From positions 4,161,501 to 4,225,500 of the forward strand of contig NC_090711.1 of the NCBI RefSeq assembly GCF_040954835.1: DNA of 64,000 bases, written 5' to 3'. This DNA comes from Lepisosteus oculatus. Taxonomy: Eukaryota; Chordata; Actinopteri; Semionotiformes; Lepisosteidae. Positions 37,201-49,969 of the stretch are shown piece by piece. Within the stretch, counting starts at the first letter, position 1. The number at the start of each line of letters is the position of its first letter. The position numbers and the translations under genes are program-made. A model generated the notes under the pieces. The model was given only the letters and a program-made list of their open reading frames with translations. It did not search any database and had not been told where the DNA came from.

Positions 37201-40200
37201 ACAAGGCCTATGTTTCTATTCATGTTTTTTCATATTGTACCTCTCTACATTACATGTTTTCTATGTACAGTTTATAAGTAATATTCCACATCATTGGTTT
37301 TATTTTCATGTATAGTAAAAGGGCAATATACAGTAGCTCTTCCCTGTGTTTTCTATGCATTTGTGTGAAGAAAAATATTGTTTGGAGGTATAAAAATGTC
37401 CTTTGTTTCCCTCCGCTCCAGGGTAGAAATCTTCTCAGAGCAGGGAGTGACTTCAGGTCCTCTGGCTGGAACTATTTATGGCTCCTCTCACACTGAAGTG
37501 ACTCGATTATGAAAAAGGCTTTCTAGTCTAAGTCACATCAATAGTAATAGAAATCCCATGGTGACTGTGAATGACGAACACCAAACTAAATGTCAGAACT
37601 GAAACCCTAAAAACAAATTTCTTTAACCATTTGAGGTTAAGCCTAAGTGTGCCTTCCATCGTCTATACTATTCGTCTGAATTTCTTTTTCCCAGCTGATG
37701 TTTTGATCACTACAGAGTTGATTTTGTAGAAATAGCACATATTCTAAGTAATTATTATTGATGAAAGTCTAAAAAAAATAATGAATTCTCTGACATAACG
37801 TTTCATTGATATATTGAGCACGTAGGTTGTTGCTTATTATTCAGTGCTCCATACAGGCAACAGAAAAACCACAGACACACATATACTGTATATAATTTAA
37901 AGATATCAAATTTAGCTTGTTTGGTTCTGAGTAGATAATTGTTCTGAGGATGTCACCCAGCTGTATCTTGAAAAAAGCCAAGGTATGAGCTTCCAAAAAA
38001 TGGCTGGGCAGCTTATTCAAGACTCCTGCAGCTCTTTGTGTAAGAAAGTGTCTCACATTCTCAGTTTGTATCTTCCATTTAGTTTTGTGTTCTCTGGCTC
38101 ACGTTTGATGTTGACTGGTGACAATGCCTTTGTGCATTTTGAAGGATTGGACCAGTCCCCCCATCGTCTTTTTTTTATTCTGGACTTAACAGATATAGTT
38201 CAGGACAGTCCTTTCAGCCCTAGAATGTATCTGGTCACTCTTCAACAGACTGGTTAACTTTCCTTCTATGCAGTATGTTCATAACCAGTCCACCTGCTTC
38301 TGTCTGGACAGCAAGTGATTTTCAAGTGGAGATTTTCTCTGGAACTAATTAATCATTTGTAGTCTCGGATTCTTATTCTTAACAATTCTTTGTTTTACAG
38401 GTGGAAAATGTCGCATCCCTACACCAGCTTTGTTTAAAAATACATCCAGCATTTACTTGTGCTTCAGAGTTTCTGTAAGTAGCGGATCTATATTGCATCA
38501 AAGTAGCTGTAATATTCAAGAAATATTTAAAGTTCGGCACCTGCTAGTCGAATGGCTCAGTTGTCTATACACGTGACTGCCTTAGTTATATTCCGAGCCA
38601 TGATTTAAGATAGTTGTATGAAAGCAGAATGAGTCTGAAATTGGTTCAGCTAGAGATCACCAGATACAAGAGAATAAATAAACTACTGTAGAATAATATC
38701 AAAATAAATTTCTATCTACGTTTGATTCTTCTCCTCGATAGTTTTGTCATGTCCCAGATTTCGTCTTGTTTCCCATGAGAGTCTGAGGCATGAATAATAA
38801 GTATTTCTGCTCATGAGCGTGGCTCATTCCTTGCTGTTTCACGCTCTTTCGGGGCTTTGTGTGCAGGCTCTCCACAGTGACTGGTGCTACCAGATCAGGT
38901 TCATCCCGGAGCTGAACGCTGTCGCCACCTGCTCTGCTACTGACAACAGCGCCATGGTGCTGACCCTGGTGCCCCACTCCCAGAAGAGCCGAATTCAGTA
39001 CGGCTGCTTCCCACCTCCCTCCCTCGCTCTGCTCCAGCCCTTTGTACACCTCCCGTTTTTCAATGAAATGATCTCAAAGTTTTCCTGACCAATCCTGAAT
39101 CGGAATACTCCTCTTTTCTGTGATTCACAGTAACTCAGCTTTTCATCTAAGGAAAGGCATTTTATGCTTTGACTATTCCCCAGAGTTTAATATACTTGGT
39201 AAGTAGTATGTTGGATCTGATGTATTTTTGTGATTTGTATTAGACATTTTTAACTGGCCAAGCCTTTAGACAGAACAGAATAGAGGTGTTGTAAAGGAGT
39301 AAAAATCCATGCTAGGGAGAAATATAACCATGTTTTGATAATACATTTCAAAAACCTCACATAAATGTTCAATAGCTAGTAACTGAAAGAGCAAATTCCT
39401 GTGGCTACAGACTATTTCCAAAATATACAGTTCCTTACATAGATTTTGTAAACATATTTCTTCAACATCTTCAACAGCTCAACAGATTGAGATAATGTTG
39501 TTAATATGTGGTTACAAAAACAAAAAAACAGAGCAGAAGTGCAAACTGGACCTTAGTGAAGAAGAACCTGTGGGAGGTCAAAGTGTGCAGTTTTAGCAGG
39601 AGCAAGACAGGACTGTTGCAGGGGCTGACTCTTGTGGCAATCTTCTCGCTGTGCCTTGCTCTGCTGCAGTGACGGGAGGATTTGACAGGATCGTGAGAAT
39701 CTGGAACCCCTACGTCACAAACTGCGCCACCTCCCAGATGAAGGGGCACATGTCCGCCATCACCCACATTGTGGTCAACGGGCGCGACAACAAGATCATT
39801 AGCATTTCCAAGGACAAGGTGAGTTGCCCAACGACAAGTGGAAGAAGAAAAGAATTCTTGCCCATTGTCTATTTCTTTTGAGATGGACATAGATCTACTT
39901 TTTGTTGGACGTTTTAAGCTTTCCTGAAAAAAAAAAACAGTTTGTGTTGCGTTAGATCTTGACAAAGTAAATACTGCAGAATGGGTGGATGTTGGGTCAA
40001 TGAATAAGCATGGTGAAGACAAAGCAATAAGTGTGTAAAAGGGATTCCCCCAGTCGACTCAATTGGTGAAGTTATAGGAGTTGAGCTCTTTGATCTTTGT
40101 GGGTTTGAGCCTGGATCATGTCTCTAGCCTACTGTGACCAGGATTCCTCAAGAGTCGACACCACGATTGGCTGTGCTCCACCAAGGGTGGGGTGGGAATA

Positions 40201-43200
40201 ATAAAATAAGCTCACTTAGTGACACAGCGACCCCTGTGGCCACCCAGGTACTTGCAGGCATGAAATGAGGCTGGCGAGGGATGCGCCGCTCACGCATTTC
40301 AATGCTTTTTGTTTTGAGAATGTGCGTGTCTGGGACCTGCAGGACTGCGCTTGCCTCCAGAACATCCACTCTAGAAACATGCCCTTGGGCAAGTTCCCCA
40401 TCTCAAGCATTCACTACAGCAAGGACACCAACACCCTGGCCCTCTCCACCTTTCAGGTTGGCGGTGCTGGTCTTCCGTCCTTCCGTTTCTTCTTCTCACT
40501 TAGCGTTTGCTTCTAAGATTCTTTTATCATAGATTTCTTAAAGCTTCAGAAAATTGGACTGAGCAGGAGTTCTGATTTTTTTAAAACGTATTATTCCAAA
40601 TCGCATTATTTTTTGTTTGCATGGAAAAAAAAAAAGAAGTTGGCTTCTGCTCAGGGAAAAAACAATCCCAGCTTGTGATGCATAGACTGCTGTGTAGACA
40701 ATTTTAAGGGAGCAGAAGCTAAAAGCAGGTCAGCTTTTGTCTATATAATATACTCCATGCTGTAGGAAGAAATACTGTTGCCCAGTAATGATGAGAGAAT
40801 GTCAGACTTTTTCCTTGTGCTCATCATTGCTGTAGATTGGTGTTCTGTATGGTGCAGTGGAAGATGTAGAGGCCAGCAACAAAGCAGCCACCTCCCATGA
40901 GCAGTCACTGTGTGCTGCACTCTACAACAGCAACTTCAAACAGGTATGTCAGGTGGTGAGGGCGTTATGGGATTGAATTGGGGTAGTCAGTGTTATAGAT
41001 ACGCTGCTGTGGACTTTAGAAAATGAATAGATGGTCTGTTCTTGAAGGTGATTTTTGTAAGATTATTATAGCTTCTACTCTCTGCCTATCTTGCTGGACT
41101 ATTAGGATAACACCAGACAGATTTCTCCAAGCGTCATCATTGTAATAGTTGTCATAGTTGGACCCAAACTGGGGCTGTGACAAACTTCTCTGAGTCCCTA
41201 CTGTTCTGAAAACATTGGCTGCTGTGATCAGCAGAGAACTCTTCTCTTCCAGTGGGCCCTGTTTCTCCTGTGGGGCGCTTGTGTCACTGCAGGTTGGCAG
41301 GTTCAAGGAGCACATGTATTTCATCAGTTCCTGAGCTTCTCTGGAGATGCTAGGTCCTAAAGTCAATTGTGGACCCCGAACAGGGTGGGTGTGTAAGAAA
41401 AAATGAATGTCCATTCCACATGTGGAAACAGTGGCTCGGGGCTGCGGTGGTCCTGCTGGCTCCTCCTGCATGCTTCTGACCTGCTTTGCTCCTGAGCCTC
41501 GGGCCTCCTGCAGCATGGGGTTCTCTTGACTCGGGTGTCCGTCTGTTCTAGGTGGTGAGTGGCTGCCACAGCGGTGTGGTAAGCGTGTGGGACATCCTCA
41601 CGGGCGAGAAGGTCATGCAGTTCGCGGCCTGTCCGGGGAGAGGGGTGGAGGTCACGGCCATGGCCTTTGACGGACCCAAGAGACGTCTCATCACCGGCTC
41701 CAAGGACGGCTCCCTCAGGCTGTGGAACTTCAACAACGGGGCTTGCCTCTTCGAGCTGCCCAAGCTGCATGACTCTGAAGTGCGTACCGCAGCGACGGTG
41801 GACACCTTGAGCGCAAGCATTAACACTGTTCTTCCTGAACAGCATTTTTCTCATTTTCCCGAGATTTTACTAAACTTCATCATGCATCTTCTTTGCTACA
41901 GTTTCCTGTGTTTAGTGCAAAGCAGTCGTTCTTATCATACATCAGTATACTCTATAAGGCTTTTACGTGCTTTCATTGCACCTTACTACACTTTTCACTG
42001 CTTTTACTGTGGTACACCACGGTAGACTTTCAAGATTGTAAACATAATACACAATACAAGGTTTGGGACAAGATTGTAGCGCTATGACACTTTGCTCCTG
42101 AATGGCTAAGGTTACAGATACCAGCAAGGACATATTTTGCTTTTCTACTGCATATAATTTCATATACAGTATTATGAATAGCATTTACATATTTCTATAC
42201 ATTGCAATACTTGTGTTTGCTTAGGGGTTTTTGTCATTGACTTTCAGGTGACTGGGATTCTGTATATCAACCAGAGGATTTATGTTTCCAGTTGGAGTAA
42301 AAGAGTGATCTGGTACCTGTGAGTAAAAAAAAAAACACCTTCTGATTAATGTCACCAACCGATATAACACTTGTCATCATGGAAGACATAACGTACATCC
42401 TCTGGGAAGTTGCTCCCCTTTCCCAAGGCACAGAAACAGAGGGATATTGATTTACTCTACCCAATATTTCTTCTGAAAGAAAAAAGGCACTGAGCACAAG
42501 TTCAGACCTGTCCCTCTCTGTCACAATGTTTCATTTAAGCTGAATACTACCGAGGATTTTAGAGTTTGTCAGGGGTTGTAATGCTGTAGCTTGTAAGTCT
42601 TACAAATACACATCTGCTGAAGAGAGCAAAAAACACAAAAAGATATACAGGTATACATTTTAAATAACAGACATACTATATGTAAAATGATCAAATCCGT
42701 AAGCCATATCCTTGACTTCAGTATTAAGATTCCAGTTATTTGATCATTTGAATCGAAGTTTTAGCTCATCTTTTTGGTGATGGACAGGGATTCGAAAGAG
42801 GATGATGAAATGGAGTATCGGCAGTGGAACTGCTATCACTCAGAGGATATCTTCTCCATGGACGCCCACAGCCACAAACTGCTGGTCACCGCTTCCTACA
42901 ACGGGGACATCATGGTGTGGAACATCGACTCGGGTCAGGCTTTCTGCCGGTTCAACGCCAGCGAGAGCCCCCTGCCCCTCCTGCCCATCAGGGTGAGCGC
43001 CAGCCCCCAGAAACAGCCCTCTGCTCTCTAAAGGCTGTAAGGTGATGCCTTCAATTAGATGATGTTACGCTAGCATGGCATAAAGGTAGAGACCATCCCA
43101 GAACCACTCTGCCCAGAGCTCATGCTGGTTTCTGCAGTGTTCAGTAGACAAGAGAGTACATGGAGCACACAGGGTAATTACCAAGGTGAATGCAGGGTAA

Positions 43201-46200
43201 GATGTAGTAAAGTACTGTGATGTCAGAGCGTGATGAGCTATGCTAAAGCACAGCACAGTAAGCTCAATGCCTGATGTAAGCATGCTTTACTGCTGTTGAG
43301 AGGAGACATGCTTTATTGTTTGGAATATCGCAATTGGCAATGACTGGCAAATATTTAAGATTCCAGACATATAGAAAAAATTGAAAGCACATCCTCATAC
43401 ATCTTAGAGGTTTATTCCTTCTCAGTCATTTTGCTTGGGTAGTACTTCACCTGATTACCTGCTTGTGCTGCCTAAGATATCTTAGATATCTAAGATATAT
43501 GGTATTTTCCTAGAGTTTCTCTGGTAAAGCAAGTCATTCGCTACAGACCCCAAATCATACCAGGTTCAGACTTGAGGTTCTGCGTCCTGACCTTTAAGCG
43601 TGGCGAAAGTATTTTCTGATGATGTTTCTTGAGGAGAAGGACAACGACAACGCAGAATGGTCTGTGGTCAGCCCTGCTCCTCCACAAGGTGAGAGCTCAG
43701 GCCACAGACCTGACGCCCTGTGTACTTGACTTCCGGGGGCAGGTGATTGACCAAGGCAGTGCTCGTCGGGAGGGCAGTCCTTCCGGCTCGGAGGAGTCCC
43801 TGAGCAGTGAGGAGGATGTCGGTGATTCCCCGAGGCTGACTCCTGCGGGCACCGAGAAGTCCAGCGTCAGCAAGCAGAGAGCTCCTGCCTTGTCTCCTCC
43901 TGCTCCGAAGAGAACCAGCCAAATACGTCTCCAGCAGGCAGGAGGCAGTACAACATCACATTGCCCCCTAGGGCTGAAGCCTCACAGATTTACATTCTCC
44001 TTGCCCCCTTTTCAGTGCTTGCTATTTTGGCTGCATGTACTGGTCCAAATTATATACAGAAGAGCTCTTCACAGATGTGTCTACTGACAGCTCAACATCT
44101 GGCTCTCAGGCACAAAATACAAATTAAACTGAAGTAAAAGCCATAAAACACCTCAGAGTATAACTTATTAATTTTTATTGTTCTGCTGTAAACCTAAAGA
44201 AGTTTCAGAATCTGTAAATCAGATGGAATGACAGGAATTTACAGGAATTCTTAAGGATTTTTTTATATACTTTCTCTAAAGTCTGCATTAATTTATTCTT
44301 GGTGTTCGTTCAACCAACCAAGTCTTGTTTATGTTTTTTAGAAGAGTTCACTATACCTTACGGAGACACCATTTAATAGCATTGCCCTGTATACGGATGA
44401 CATCTAGTCACTGGCTCTTCGATAAGAATGTTTATTTAGCACCAAAACATTCTCTGATCGCCACCTGCTTTTTCTGAAGGAGAAGCGACACAGTTCCCAG
44501 GAAGTGAGCCCTGTGTTGAACACAACGGACAGTGATGATGAATGGACAAGTAAGGAGAAGAGACCAGCCACCACCTCCACCATGGAAGATATGGAGAAAG
44601 AGATGGATATAGAGGAGAAGCTGGACAGACCTAGGCTGGCTGTGGAGAAGGTACGCTATGTATTAAAACTGTCAAACTGTCATGATTGTCACTAATGAAC
44701 TGTTTCATGTGGTGCAAAAAGAAAATGTGTTGTGTTACAAGATGAGAATACCTCCGGCAGCCATTTCCAATGGAGATAGAACAAGTATATGTGTCCATCA
44801 CATCCTGTTCAACATTCACCTCTCTTGGATACAGTAACTTTGCTATACCATAAATGTCTGGTCTAAAAGCTGTATAACAATACTAAAACACAAATTCTAT
44901 TCTAATGTTAGAAAGCACATTTAAAAGTGTGTTTTAACTGTTTAGATGACAGAAGGGCAGGGCAGTTGTACATAGTGGACTTGGGGAAAAAACAAGATAT
45001 GGACCAGCTTGCCTACACATTCAGGTAGCCATAGTAACACACCCAGGAGCCACTGGCCATGTCTTTAAATACACAACAAGCTAATGATGTAACTGGAGAA
45101 TAGGTCCTCAATACAGCAACAACAACATCAGCAGGAAAAATTACTTTTTTCTGCAGTAGCAAGCAGCCTACATGGCGGTTACCGAGTTCATCTAAAATGA
45201 CCAAAGTCTATACAAAAAAGGAGTTCAGCATTTCTGTTCCTCACCTCCGTCATGGTAGAGCAGTCTAGTGTTAAACCATCTTGTCTCCACATTGTTTCTG
45301 GTTCTCGTTTGCTTGCATTTAAAAAATCTCGACACAATTAAGTTTTAAACCCGAGCTTTTTCTCGACGTAGTCATCGGCTGTGTCTAAAAATGGCTGAAG
45401 GCCTGCGATGACTGAGCTCAGCTGACACCTTGTGGTGGGGAGAGTGTATTCCTCATGGAAGTAAGGGAGGGTTTGTGTTCTGCTTGAGCTTTTTTGTGGC
45501 TTGATCAAACCCTTAACTGAACTTACTAAGGGCTGTATCGTATTTTTTTGAAATGTTGACATTGAGTGAAAACTCATAGGCACTGTGTTCTTAACCGTTT
45601 GGAAGCTCTGAGTTAAAAAGCTTGAAATTTCAAAGCACTCCAGCTTATGGTTGGGATATAGACTTCTGCTTTTGTTTGTTTTTTTGTGGCTGCAGAGAAT
45701 TATTCAGAACAGCCTCGTTTTAATTTAAAAAAAATCTAAACGACAGCTGTTTTACCGCCTGTATTTTTGGACTGTAGCAATCTTCCACACCAGACAACAA
45801 TGTGTGCATTGTGTAGCCCTCTTCTTTACTCTTCCACTGCAAGCCTGGGGTGCTTATAGAGGAATTGTGGTAGCAGAGAGCTGGGATACGCTGCAGCAAC
45901 AGGAGCCTCCAAGCCAAGGGATGATAACTGTCCCGTTATCCTCCAGGAGGATTTCACTGGAAGGGGTACTTGCAAAGCACCGTAAACTCCTCTTTTCCTT
46001 AAGGGGGTTACTGTAATCGAAATGGACTCAACCCTGATGGCTACTGAATACAGCTGGAGCTCCTGGCTCCTGTCTTTAAGTCTTTATTCATGCCTCTTCT
46101 AAAGAGGGGTTACAGCCGCCCTTCTCCGAGACCCCTCGGCGTGTGTTTCTACCAGCTGAGAAACGGAAGTCAAGCACTGCGCGCTCTGTGATCTGCCACC

Positions 46201-49200
46201 TCTTCAGGTTCTGTTCCTGCGCACCCGGGAGCGCAGCCCCAACACGGCGATTCTCCTGACCAGCGCGGCTGACGGCTACGTATACGCCTGGTCCATCAGC
46301 CACCAGGGGGGGATGCTGGGAAAGTTCAAAGCAACGCATGGCAGCGACACCGCTGTCTGCTCCATGTCCACAGACCTGGAAGACCAGATGCTTCTCACAG
46401 GAGACACGAAGGGCTACATAATGGTAAAGACCACATTTATAGGAAGACTTGCCTTACAGTAAAAAAACGGGGGGGAGGGGGACCATGAAAGTAAATGTTA
46501 AAACCTGAGATTCACATTTCAGAAACTTATTTTTAGAAGAAATACAGTAATGCAAAGAAGTCCAAGACTGGCGATTTTTTCCTGCTATCAATACATTTTA
46601 ATTGATGTGCGAAATGTATGGGGACTTGATGACATATATTGTATTGCAGAGAGCTCGAGGATGTCCAAAATGGGAAATATAGAAGTTTCAGAGACCACAT
46701 TTAGTGCGTCTTTGTCAAAGAAGGTGAGAGGTGTCTCTTATTGAGGAAGTCCCAGTATTGGATTGTCCGTCTCTTGTGCCTCCGTGTAGATATGGGACAT
46801 TGAGAATTACTGCTACTGCATGGGAGATGAACAGGAGTCCTGCTGGAGTGAGGAAGAGGAGAGAGGGGGAGGGAAATGCCTGAGACTAGCTGACCTCATC
46901 CCAAAATACTGCAGAGTGCAGGGTCCCAGAAGCCTGGTAGTTGAGGAAGAGAAAGAGGTAATTCAGGCGAATCTGGGTCACAATTTGTACCCATTGAAAG
47001 GCAGGACTGCAGGATGATGCCTTTCATTAAGAGACTTACAGTCCGCTTTTATGATTCAAAGGTATGGGGTGGATGGAACATCACCCTCGTCCCCCCAAAG
47101 CTGCTCAGCTCTTGGAGGTGCCACCTGAAAGCGGTTACTCACCTGGAGTATGTGGACAGATTTCAGCTCATAGTCACGGCCAGCCTGGACTGTAATGTCC
47201 GTCTGTGGAGCATAGCAGGCAAATACATTGGTAGGCAGGAAAGGGAGACATCTGGTGCTGCAAGTTATGCGTTAACTTGTACATCAATAATATTTTAAAA
47301 ACGCTGAATGATAAGAATTTAATTTAAGAGGTCATGAAGTAATAGAATTTTTTTAATGTCTCGGTGAAACTCTTTTGCACGGACTTGCTGTTGCAAGTCC
47401 AGCAGCATGATGTATCAGCAGTTAGCAATGATGCACATGGGTCTGTGTGTGCAGTGTTATTCATAACGTGTGCCCTGGCATTGACAATCCGAAGTTCAGA
47501 AAGGACCTTTATCAGTGTACATCATCTGCTGGCCTTGCTCATGTGCCAAGGTCCTCCTTGAGAAACACTAACCCACTGACTGCCTGCCACTCAAAGAAAA
47601 CAAAGAACATCTACTGTTACAGACAGCAAGAGAATCTACCTGCTCAGGATAAGAGGACCAGGTATGACAAGAACTCTCCTGCAATTCTTTTGTCTCCAGG
47701 CACCTTTGGCCAAGCTGTGTGGCGTGTGGGTGTGCCCTCTGTCACCCCTGCGGAGTTGCCTGCAGATCTAAGAAGAGTGGGATCCTGCCAGACCCTGAGG
47801 GTGCTCAACGCGGGCTCTCACCCTCACTGGCAGTAAGTCTCCAGGAAACCCCCCCAAACCGGGGAGGCCCCCCTGGTGAGACTCAGGGTTATACAGCAAA
47901 GACATCATCTCTTCATTCTGCACATTGGCCTCAAGCTGCGTCATAACTCAAAACATGTTACTTTATTCCTACTTAATGAGGAAGCAGCTCCTTCTGGGTG
48001 CACTGGTGGAATCAAGAGCTCAACAGGATGCCAGTTCATCGCAGGGCACACACACACACCCACGAGTACAGAGGGACAGTTTAGAGACACCGGTTATGTT
48101 ATCTAGTACTGCTGGTTGAATGGGGAACAAAAGCTTCACATCTAAGAGTTGTAATTTACCCTGCCATCCTAGGAGAATTAAAAAAAATCATATTTTATTT
48201 GAGCAGGTTCATTGTGTTTCAGTAAATAAAAAAATACAGTTTTCTGAGTTTTATCACTTTCCTGGGACATTAACACCTCCACCCAAGAGCAGAGCTCCGA
48301 GCAAGCTAGTTCATAAAGAAAAGGTTAACTCTAACTTGAGTTCTGTCTGTGAAGTTCCCTTGATTCGAAAGTAGAATGTTATGGCAAAGGACGAGTGCCA
48401 TAAAAATGACCCGTTAAAAGAGTCTGAGGTCGTGCATCTGCAGCTGTGCCAAGAAACTGGTGGAGAGGCTGGTCAAGCAGAGGCGGCAGCAATCAGTGAT
48501 GATGACCTTCAAGCTGGCCAACAAGGATTACAGCTCCAAACTGCAGGAGCTCCTGCCCGCCGACCCCTGCATCACCGAGTCCAGCCAGGAGCAAATCGAG
48601 GAGACGTGGAGAAAGTGGCAGGTCAAGGGGAAACAGGTATGCACTGCCCGACCGCGGTTGTGCAGACCCTGTCACAGCTGGCTGATGGCAACAAACTGGA
48701 AGCCCTATCTGTAGTATTTAACATGCAAAGCAACTGAGTGCCTTAACTGATTCGACTGGTAAAAGTGGTTCCATTTCTAAAAGGAAGAAAAACTTTAGCT
48801 CTCCCACCATTGTGTTCCAGAGAAGCAGTGTACTGGGCAGAGCTTACAAACAGAAGGTCAGGCACCATCTGCCCAACCTACCCGATGTCAACACATCTTT
48901 CAGCAGCAGAGAGCAGGCAAGTCACCTTTTATTATCATATACGATAACATATATATTAATATAAATACTTTTTAATGGGATACATATTATGATCAATTTA
49001 TGAGTCCCAGTACTTTAAGAAATAAACAGTGCAGTTACCTTCCTGTGGTAGACAACGCAGGAAGACATGGAAAACCATGCATACGATCTTAAATCAGATC
49101 CCGGAGAGATTTGCCTTGCACTGCAGCTGATAAAGACCTGAACTGGCTCGTTAATGATTTAATTGGACCAATTAAGATTCTCCCAGCTCATCAGGTGTGG

Positions 49201-49581
49201 GTATTTTAAATATTTCCCGAAAATCTTCCTATGGGCCCTTTAGGACCATGTGTGGACACCCATGAATCATCTAAACTATTACGTACTGCTCTATGTTACT
49301 CTATCTTCTTATGCTTCACTGTGCTCCAGCTGAGGATCTACAAGTCCATGCCCTACTCCTCACTCACCCCAGTCACACAGCCGCCCATCCCAGCAGTATT
49401 GAGAGAGCAGCAGCTGAAGACCCAGGAGGGCCTCGAGCCCACAGGCAAGCAGAAGCGCCTCAGCAAACGGCAGACTCACCTGCGCTTCACCCCAGCAAAC
49501 AAAGTCACCAGAAAGAAATCTCCAGCTGCCAAACCAAACGGGAGCAACAGCGCACCTGCGAAGAAGGCACCGAGTCTGTGA
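28223..49581 (+). CDS. efcab8: EF-hand calcium-binding domain protein 8 (EF-hand plus WD40 scaffold)
   Basis: Probable calcium-responsive WD40 protein; function little known. Exons: 28223-28326, 28486-28528, 29378-29534, 29834-29952, 31248-31351, 34143-34332, 34602-34707, 35055-35139, 36435-36556, 38401-38474, 38867-38997, 39131-39198, 39670-39818, 40319-40456, 40836-40943, 41552-41779, 42248-42318, 42788-42992, provisional linker exons 43634-43688 and 43756-~43940, then 44480-44650, 46208-46423, 46790-46957, 47101-47230, 47700-47832, 48444-48636, 49330-49581. About 1,200 aa. The ATG at 28223 opens a Lys/Ser/Ala-rich N-terminus. Two EF-hand loops follow: DTDGGGGLDMEE (Gly at loop position 5) and DTNCDGNVDWDE. 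Then come some 12 WD-type blades (LWNF, VWDI, AWSI, RLWSI and similar), broken by an acidic Ser/Glu linker (43756-44650), and a basic Pro/Lys-rich tail. WDR49-like proteins share this layout; position next to MAPRE1 supports EFCAB8. Phases agree except around the linker. Confidence 0.9.
28905..29180 (-). mobile_element. SINE-like element, minus strand
   Basis: On the minus strand it reads GTGGCTAGAATTACTGCTTT, GGGTTCAATTACTGG (B-box-like), TGTGTGGAGCTTGTATGTTC, CAGTCAAAAGACACACTGG and CATCCCATCCAGGGTGCC. This is the same family as 18785-18975 and 30725-30850. It lies in EFCAB8 intron 2. Confidence 0.75.
29535..29833 (+). other. Apparent GC-AG intron in EFCAB8
   Basis: The reading frame and the EF-hand loop require the junction at 29534/29834 (GGA G joined to GC TTG GAC). 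The donor there is GCCAGT. The nearest GT (29539) would shift the frame and meet TGA within 20 codons. Confidence 0.7.
30725..30850 (+). mobile_element. SINE-like fragment, plus strand
   Basis: GTGTTTGCATGTTCTTCCTG, CTCCTGCCTCCCAAAGACAG and GAAATTGTCCCTTCCC match the 3' body of the SINE family at 18785 and 28905. It lies in EFCAB8 intron 4. Confidence 0.65.
33328..33407. promoter_or_regulatory. Pair of AP-1/Maf-like sites in EFCAB8 intron 5
   Basis: TGAGTCA at 33328-33334 and TGACTCA at 33401-33407 are 66 bases apart in a 2.8-kb intron. Such heptamers occur by chance, so this is only a candidate enhancer. Confidence 0.25.
35375..35640 (+). repeat. Dispersed repeat (GAGAGGAGGCCATTC family)
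   Basis: Starts with GAGAGGAGGCCATTCTGC and includes GTTGACTTCAACAACAT and GATTTTAAATGCATTTCC. Related copies are at 37920-38250 and 60405-60480. Confidence 0.6.
36565..36894. mobile_element. MITE-like element next to an EFCAB8 splice donor
   Basis: Ends are TGTCACGG and GGCGTGACA, giving a 7-base inverted terminus TGTCACG, flanked on both sides by AGTC as a candidate 4-bp target duplication. GC content is higher than in the neighbouring intron. The frame open at 36573-36848 is unlike any transposase. It starts eight bases after the end of exon 36435-36556. Confidence 0.65.
37920..38250 (+). repeat. Dispersed repeat
   Basis: GATGTCACCCAGCTGTATCTTG, GGCTGGGCAGCTTATTC and GTAAGAAAGTGTCTCACATT form the same series of blocks as the repeat at 35375. 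It lies between EFCAB8 exons 36435-36556 and 38401-38474. Confidence 0.55.
40040..40205 (+). repeat. SINE-like repeat, plus strand
   Basis: TGGATCATGTCTCTAGCCTA and TGTGACCAGGAT recur at 61580-61610 as TGGATCATGTCACTAGCTGA and TGTGACTGGGAT. Preceded by GGGTTTGAGCC, a B-box-like block. About 110 bases upstream of EFCAB8 exon 40319-40456. Confidence 0.55.
43472..43500. repeat. Short palindromic AAGATATCTTAGATATCTAA tract
   Basis: Nested perfect palindromes built on GATATC in an EFCAB8 intron. Role unknown. Confidence 0.6.
47985..48095 (-). repeat. SINE/LINE tail fragment
   Basis: GGATGCCAGTTCATCGCAGG, a CA repeat and GGGACAGTTTAGAGACACC are the inverted tail blocks of the 18785/28905 family. 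Confidence 0.55.
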
Positions 49582-49905
49582 AAGTGCCGCTAATCTGCGC
49601 TCTGGCCTTGCTTAATAACTGGAAGAAGTAGCAGAAGTTCTCAAGAATAAGTGAAATACAAATTCCCCTTTGAAATGTTCTGTGTCAGTGTTTTTTTGTG
49701 TGAGTTGCTGGAGATCACCACAGGACAAAATTTTACAAGACAGACTGGATTTAAAGTGAATTTTCAGTTGATTTCTCTAAAATACAGTGCATCAATAGGA
49801 CTGTGTATTTCACAGGTTACAGCAGTAAAATCACAGGCAAATTTGAGCCACTTAAATTTGGAAAACCTGCAATGTGGGCACTAGGATACTATTTTCCTGT
49901 GGGAA

Positions 49906-49911
49906 AATAAA
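49906..49911 (+). promoter_or_regulatory. Polyadenylation signal, EFCAB8
   Basis: AATAAA 325 bases after the TGA stop. A minus-strand signal for the convergent gene lies only 53 bases further on. Confidence 0.65.
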
Positions 49912-49963
49912 TGACAGCACTTCAGCCCAGAAAGCCTGGCTTTCGTTATTTTATACAGAAACA

Positions 49964-49969
49964 TTTATT
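49964..49969 (-). promoter_or_regulatory. Polyadenylation signal of the minus-strand KPWE gene (probable)
   Basis: TTTATT on the plus strand is AATAAA on the minus strand, 600 bases past the stop at 50569. The 3' ends of the two genes meet or overlap here. Confidence 0.5.

Noticed and set aside
39501-40022. 173-codon minus-strand open frame
   Set aside because: It is the antisense of EFCAB8 exon 39670-39818 plus intron. The plus-strand WD40 reading explains it better.
41016-41854. Long minus-strand open frames of 163-166 codons
   Set aside because: They lie antisense to the GC-rich EFCAB8 exon 41552-41779 and its intron, with no recognisable domain.
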